Positions 6,947 through 8,904 of a stretch of DNA of 8,904 bases are shown here, one piece after another (position 1 is the first letter of the stretch; each line of letters starts with the position of its first letter). Under the pieces are notes generated by a model. It searched no databases and had not been told where the DNA came from. It saw nothing but the letters and a program-made list of their open reading frames with translations. The translations under genes and the position numbers were made by a program. Where the stretch lies: positions 1 through 8,904 of the forward strand of contig JACQEC010000172.1 of NCBI GenBank assembly GCA_016200765.1, given 5' to 3'. The DNA is from Chloroflexota bacterium. Its GTDB lineage: Bacteria; Chloroflexota; Anaerolineae; JACRMK01.

Positions 6947-7600
6947 TCAAGAGATGGTTTCTTCTAATATCTTCATCTGCTTTTCAATTGCTTCAAGCGC
7001 CTTCTTGATGGCCTCTAGGGCAAGGGGTCGTAACGTCGTCACAGCTTCGACCGCAAACTTTCCGGCGCTTGTAGCTTGTGCTTCCACGGTATCGCTATAC
7101 ATTGTGAGGTTAAAAAGCGGGTCAGAGTAGGTCCGTTCATAGAGTCTAATTGCTCTAAGGAAGTAGTACGAGTGGGAAATATGTTCTAATAGATCCAAAT
7201 CGTCTATCCATTGAAGTTCCCCGCCGTCGGAAATAGCAGTCCAGAGCTCGTCTTTTACACCGGCGAGCTCAACAATCTTAGGTCTATCTTTTTGAAGTTT
7301 CACCAATGCCTCAAGCTGTTTGCGATTGAAGTCTAACTCCCCTCGAATCAGGCCAAGTATTTTGGCCTTACGTGTGCCTTTATCGCGCTACCGTACTTTT
7401 AGTTCCTTCTGATCCTGAGATTCCTGTTGCCATCGATTGATTTCCAGAGCAATTGGAATACCCATGACAGCTCCAATCATAGTAGCGAACCAGTTGCTCA
7501 TGAAGTTGTCGAGAAACTGCATATCCGTGATACGCGAAATGGAGTACAAGAGGGGAATAAAAGCAATTGCAAGCAGGAGCCACAGTCGAGTGCTTCTCAT
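6947..7600 (-). pseudogene. Hypothetical two-TM membrane protein with in-frame TAG at codon 71
   Basis: Two open segments in the same frame, 7391-7600 and 6947-7387, are separated only by a TAG at 7388-7390. Read through, they give a 217-residue protein. Residues about 6-23 (LWLLLAIAFIPLLYSIS) and about 30-50 (ATMIGAVMGIPIALEI) are hydrophobic and likely membrane-spanning. NRWQQESQDQ and a charged Lys/Arg/Glu-rich helical stretch follow, and TAG interrupts between ELKVR and RDKGTRKAK. Downstream the frame continues as a coherent soluble helical domain (ILGLIRGELDFNRKQLEALV, then SYYFLRAIRLYERTY, ending in a Lys/Glu amphipathic helix). Continuity of composition and frame across the stop argues for one ancestral gene. 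Start: ATG 7600 with GAGGG (7609-7613) 8 bases upstream; an upstream TTG at 7615 overlaps that site and is less likely. I do not recognise the family. Base composition is clearly more A+T-rich than in flanking genes, which suggests transfer. One substitution (for example CAG to TAG) would explain the break. Confidence 0.7.
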
Positions 7601-7608
7601 TGTGTGAA

Positions 7609-7613
7609 CCCTC
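7609..7613 (-). promoter_or_regulatory. Shine-Dalgarno (GAGGG) for the interrupted membrane-protein gene
   Basis: GAGGG on the minus strand, 8 bases before ATG 7600. It selects ATG 7600 over the in-frame TTG at 7615, which overlaps this site. Confidence 0.5.
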
Positions 7614-7672
7614 AAGCCAAATGGGCATCCTAAGAATGAATCCGGCCCGGCAACAAGAACCTTTCTGCAGAA

Positions 7673-7785
7673 TCAATACCTTCGCCAAAGTGCTCTACTG
7701 CCTCGCCTACCACTATATATCGCGGTAGATGGAATGCTTATACTACTACATATAGTGTCACTTGTGGGGTTGGCGAAGGTATTGA
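7673..7785. repeat. 113-bp element with perfect 16-bp terminal inverted repeats (MITE-like)
   Basis: The left end TCAATACCTTCGCCAA (7673-7688) is the exact reverse complement of the right end at 7770-7785. The trinucleotide GAA directly abuts both ends (7670-7672 and 7786-7788), as a 3-bp target-site duplication would. Inside is a second inverted pair, CACTATAT (7711-7718) and ATATAGTG (7750-7757), plus a 5-bp pair AAGTG/CACTT (7688-7692 and 7759-7763), so the whole unit could fold into a long interrupted hairpin. It contains no plausible gene. Short non-coding elements with terminal inverted repeats and a small target duplication are typical of MITEs moved in trans by an IS transposase; no transposase is visible here. 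Alternatives are a structured RNA or a regulatory palindrome. The rest of the 233-base gap (7601-7672 and 7786-7833) shows nothing recognisable beyond the ribosome binding site at 7609-7613. Confidence 0.6.
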
Positions 7786-7833
7786 GAATATGATCCTATA
7801 TGGAGGTGCACTGGCATCTGCATGTGATAACTT

Positions 7834-8904
7834 CTAGTCATGTTCGCTTGCTGGCGCAGTCAGCGCCGCCATCGTCATGCCCACGAACACCCAGAACAGT
7901 GTGACCGAATGCGGGAAGTCGAGATTGAAGAAGTAGTGATCAAAGATGCCGCCGACGAGCGCCCCCAGCACGGCGGCCATCAAGCCCAGCAAGACCGGGT
8001 CCACTTGTGGCAGCGCGCGGTAGCGTTGCCACGCGCTGGCGAAGAAGATGGCCAGCACCAGCAGGAACGCGCCCAGTCCTACCAAGCCCATCTCCTCGGC
8101 CATCAGCAGATAGACGGACGAGACGCCGAGATACAGGTCAATATCCGGCACGCCCGCGAACCCGATGCCGAACCACGGGTAGCGGCCGATCAGGCTGAGC
8201 GCGTCTTTATATTCGCCAAAACGCATGAGCGTCGCGCGGTCTTGCCCCATCAAGCCTTCGAGCAGATGTTGAGCGTATGATTGTGTGAGCGGGAGGACTG
8301 ACAACAATCCGAAGGCCGCCAGCGTCAGCGCCGCCGCGCCGCCAACCGTCGCGAGCGCAGCTACCAGAGCCGGCATCCGACGCGATAGCCATGCGAACAC
8401 AATGAACGCCGCCGAGACAATGGCCCCCAATAGAGAGCCACGCGAGAAGGTGAGCAAGAGGCACAGGGCCATCACGCCTGCCATGAACGCAATCCATCGG
8501 CGCCGGAACAGCCGCCCCGGGAACAACCCCTGTGGCAGGGTCAGTGAGGTGACCATGATCAGCAGGCCGCCCAGCACGTTGGGGTCTACCGAGGTTGAGA
8601 TGGCGCGCTTGGGCAGTGCGGGATTGTCCTCGATAAAGCGCAGGACGCCGTCGCCGGCGGGGTATTTGAAGACGCGGAGAGCCGACAACAGGCGGACTGC
8701 CAGATCGTCGGGGATGATGTATAACACGATGCCCAACAGAGCGGCGGCTGTGCCTAAGAGCATGAGCGCCTTGACCGCCCGCTCCAGGTCTCGCCGTTCG
8801 CGCAGGGTGTTCGTCACCACGAAGTACAGCGCAATAGCCAGCACGATTTCGACGAAATGCCGCAGGACATTCACGGTCAGGCCGGCGAAGCTCAGCCCGA
8901 TGAT
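7834..8904 (-). CDS. O-antigen ligase/polymerase (Wzy_C/WaaL-like) family membrane protein, 5' end missing
   Basis: The frame is open to the window edge on the minus strand, so the N-terminus is outside; 356 residues are visible. It is a polytopic membrane protein with about eight or more hydrophobic segments. O-antigen ligase/polymerase family signatures are seen in order (numbering from the window edge): SVDPNVLGGLL (about 105-115), LTFSRGSLLG (about 151-160), RFGEYKDALSLIGRYPWFGIGF (about 228-249) and SVYLLMAEEMGLVGLG (about 263-278), followed by a FDHYFF...SVTLFWVFVGM last helix. Members join or polymerise lipid-linked glycans at the outer face of the cytoplasmic membrane; in monoderm-like bacteria they serve exopolysaccharide or glycoprotein assembly. 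Usual length is about 400-480 residues, so roughly 50-120 are missing. It terminates with TAG at 7834-7836. The GTG at 8874 is not a likely start, since hydrophobic coding sequence continues upstream of it. It is separated from the next minus-strand gene by the inverted-repeat element, so probably not in that operon. Confidence 0.85.
   Translation of the reverse strand: MIGLSFAGLTVNVLRHFVEIVLAIALYFVVTNTLRERRDLERAVKALMLLGTAAALLGIVLYIIPDDLAVRLLSALRVFKYPAGDGVLRFIEDNPALPKRAISTSVDPNVLGGLLIMVTSLTLPQGLFPGRLFRRRWIAFMAGVMALCLLLTFSRGSLLGAIVSAAFIVFAWLSRRMPALVAALATVGGAAALTLAAFGLLSVLPLTQSYAQHLLEGLMGQDRATLMRFGEYKDALSLIGRYPWFGIGFAGVPDIDLYLGVSSVYLLMAEEMGLVGLGAFLLVLAIFFASAWQRYRALPQVDPVLLGLMAAVLGALVGGIFDHYFFNLDFPHSVTLFWVFVGMTMAALTAPASEHD

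Noticed and set aside
5960..6967. Long plus-strand open frame (335 codons) opposite the E2 gene
   Set aside because: The translation is low-complexity Arg/Gly/His-rich with no recognisable motif. The minus strand carries lipoyl, binding and catalytic E2 domains.
6947..7306. Separate small gene starting at TTG 7306
   Set aside because: The frame continues upstream without a break to the TAG at 7388 with coherent sequence, and there is no good ribosome site before this TTG. It is better read as the 3' part of the interrupted gene.
7380..7688. Overlapping 102-codon minus-strand frame
   Set aside because: It is in a different frame from the two-TM protein, has Cys/His/Tyr-rich random-looking composition, and begins inside the inverted-repeat arm.
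7673..7785. Rho-independent terminator for the O-antigen ligase gene
   Set aside because: The 16-bp stem encloses about 81 bases and is not followed by a T-run on the minus strand, unlike an intrinsic terminator.
1..8904. CRISPR array, tRNA, rRNA or defence-system genes
   Set aside because: I saw no regularly spaced direct repeats, no cloverleaf-like segment and no nuclease, helicase or toxin motifs. The interrupted two-TM protein has no domain that would support a defence role.

Overview
The window looks like part of a high-GC bacterial chromosome. Gene order is compact, and many neighbouring genes overlap by 4 bases (ATGA) or abut. A Mer-like F420-type flavin-domain oxidoreductase, a DUF1786-family protein and a GH2 glycosidase together suggest a member of the Chloroflexota. 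That assignment is inference only, because no marker gene is present.

Layout: (1) Positions 1-4198, plus strand, hold one operon: the 3' part of an LLM/Mer-like oxidoreductase, a 12-TM MFS exporter-type transporter and a cytoplasmic GH2 glycoside hydrolase. All three are linked by ATGA start/stop overlaps. (2) Positions 4205-6832, minus strand, hold a second operon read E2 -> peptide deformylase -> DUF1786 protein. It converges on the first operon with only 6 bp between the stop codons. The leading gene, a 2-oxoacid dehydrogenase E2 (lipoyl acyltransferase), looks broken: its C-terminal catalytic part lies in a different frame, about 40 residues of the catalytic domain are missing, and the expected lipoyl lysine is Gln. 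(3) Positions about 6840-7833 are visibly richer in A+T than the rest. They hold a hypothetical two-TM membrane protein gene interrupted by an in-frame TAG, and a 113-bp element with perfect 16-bp terminal inverted repeats flanked by GAA on both sides, which resembles a MITE. (4) Positions 7834-8904, minus strand, hold the 3' part of an O-antigen ligase/polymerase family membrane protein that runs off the window edge.

Functionally, the plus-strand operon reads as a small import/export-plus-glycosidase cassette of unknown substrate. The minus-strand operon couples a housekeeping N-terminal processing enzyme (deformylase) to an ASKHA-fold protein of unknown function. I see no convincing new defence system, CRISPR array, tRNA or rRNA. 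The most unusual signals are the decayed or recoded genes and the inverted-repeat element clustered at 5845-7785.
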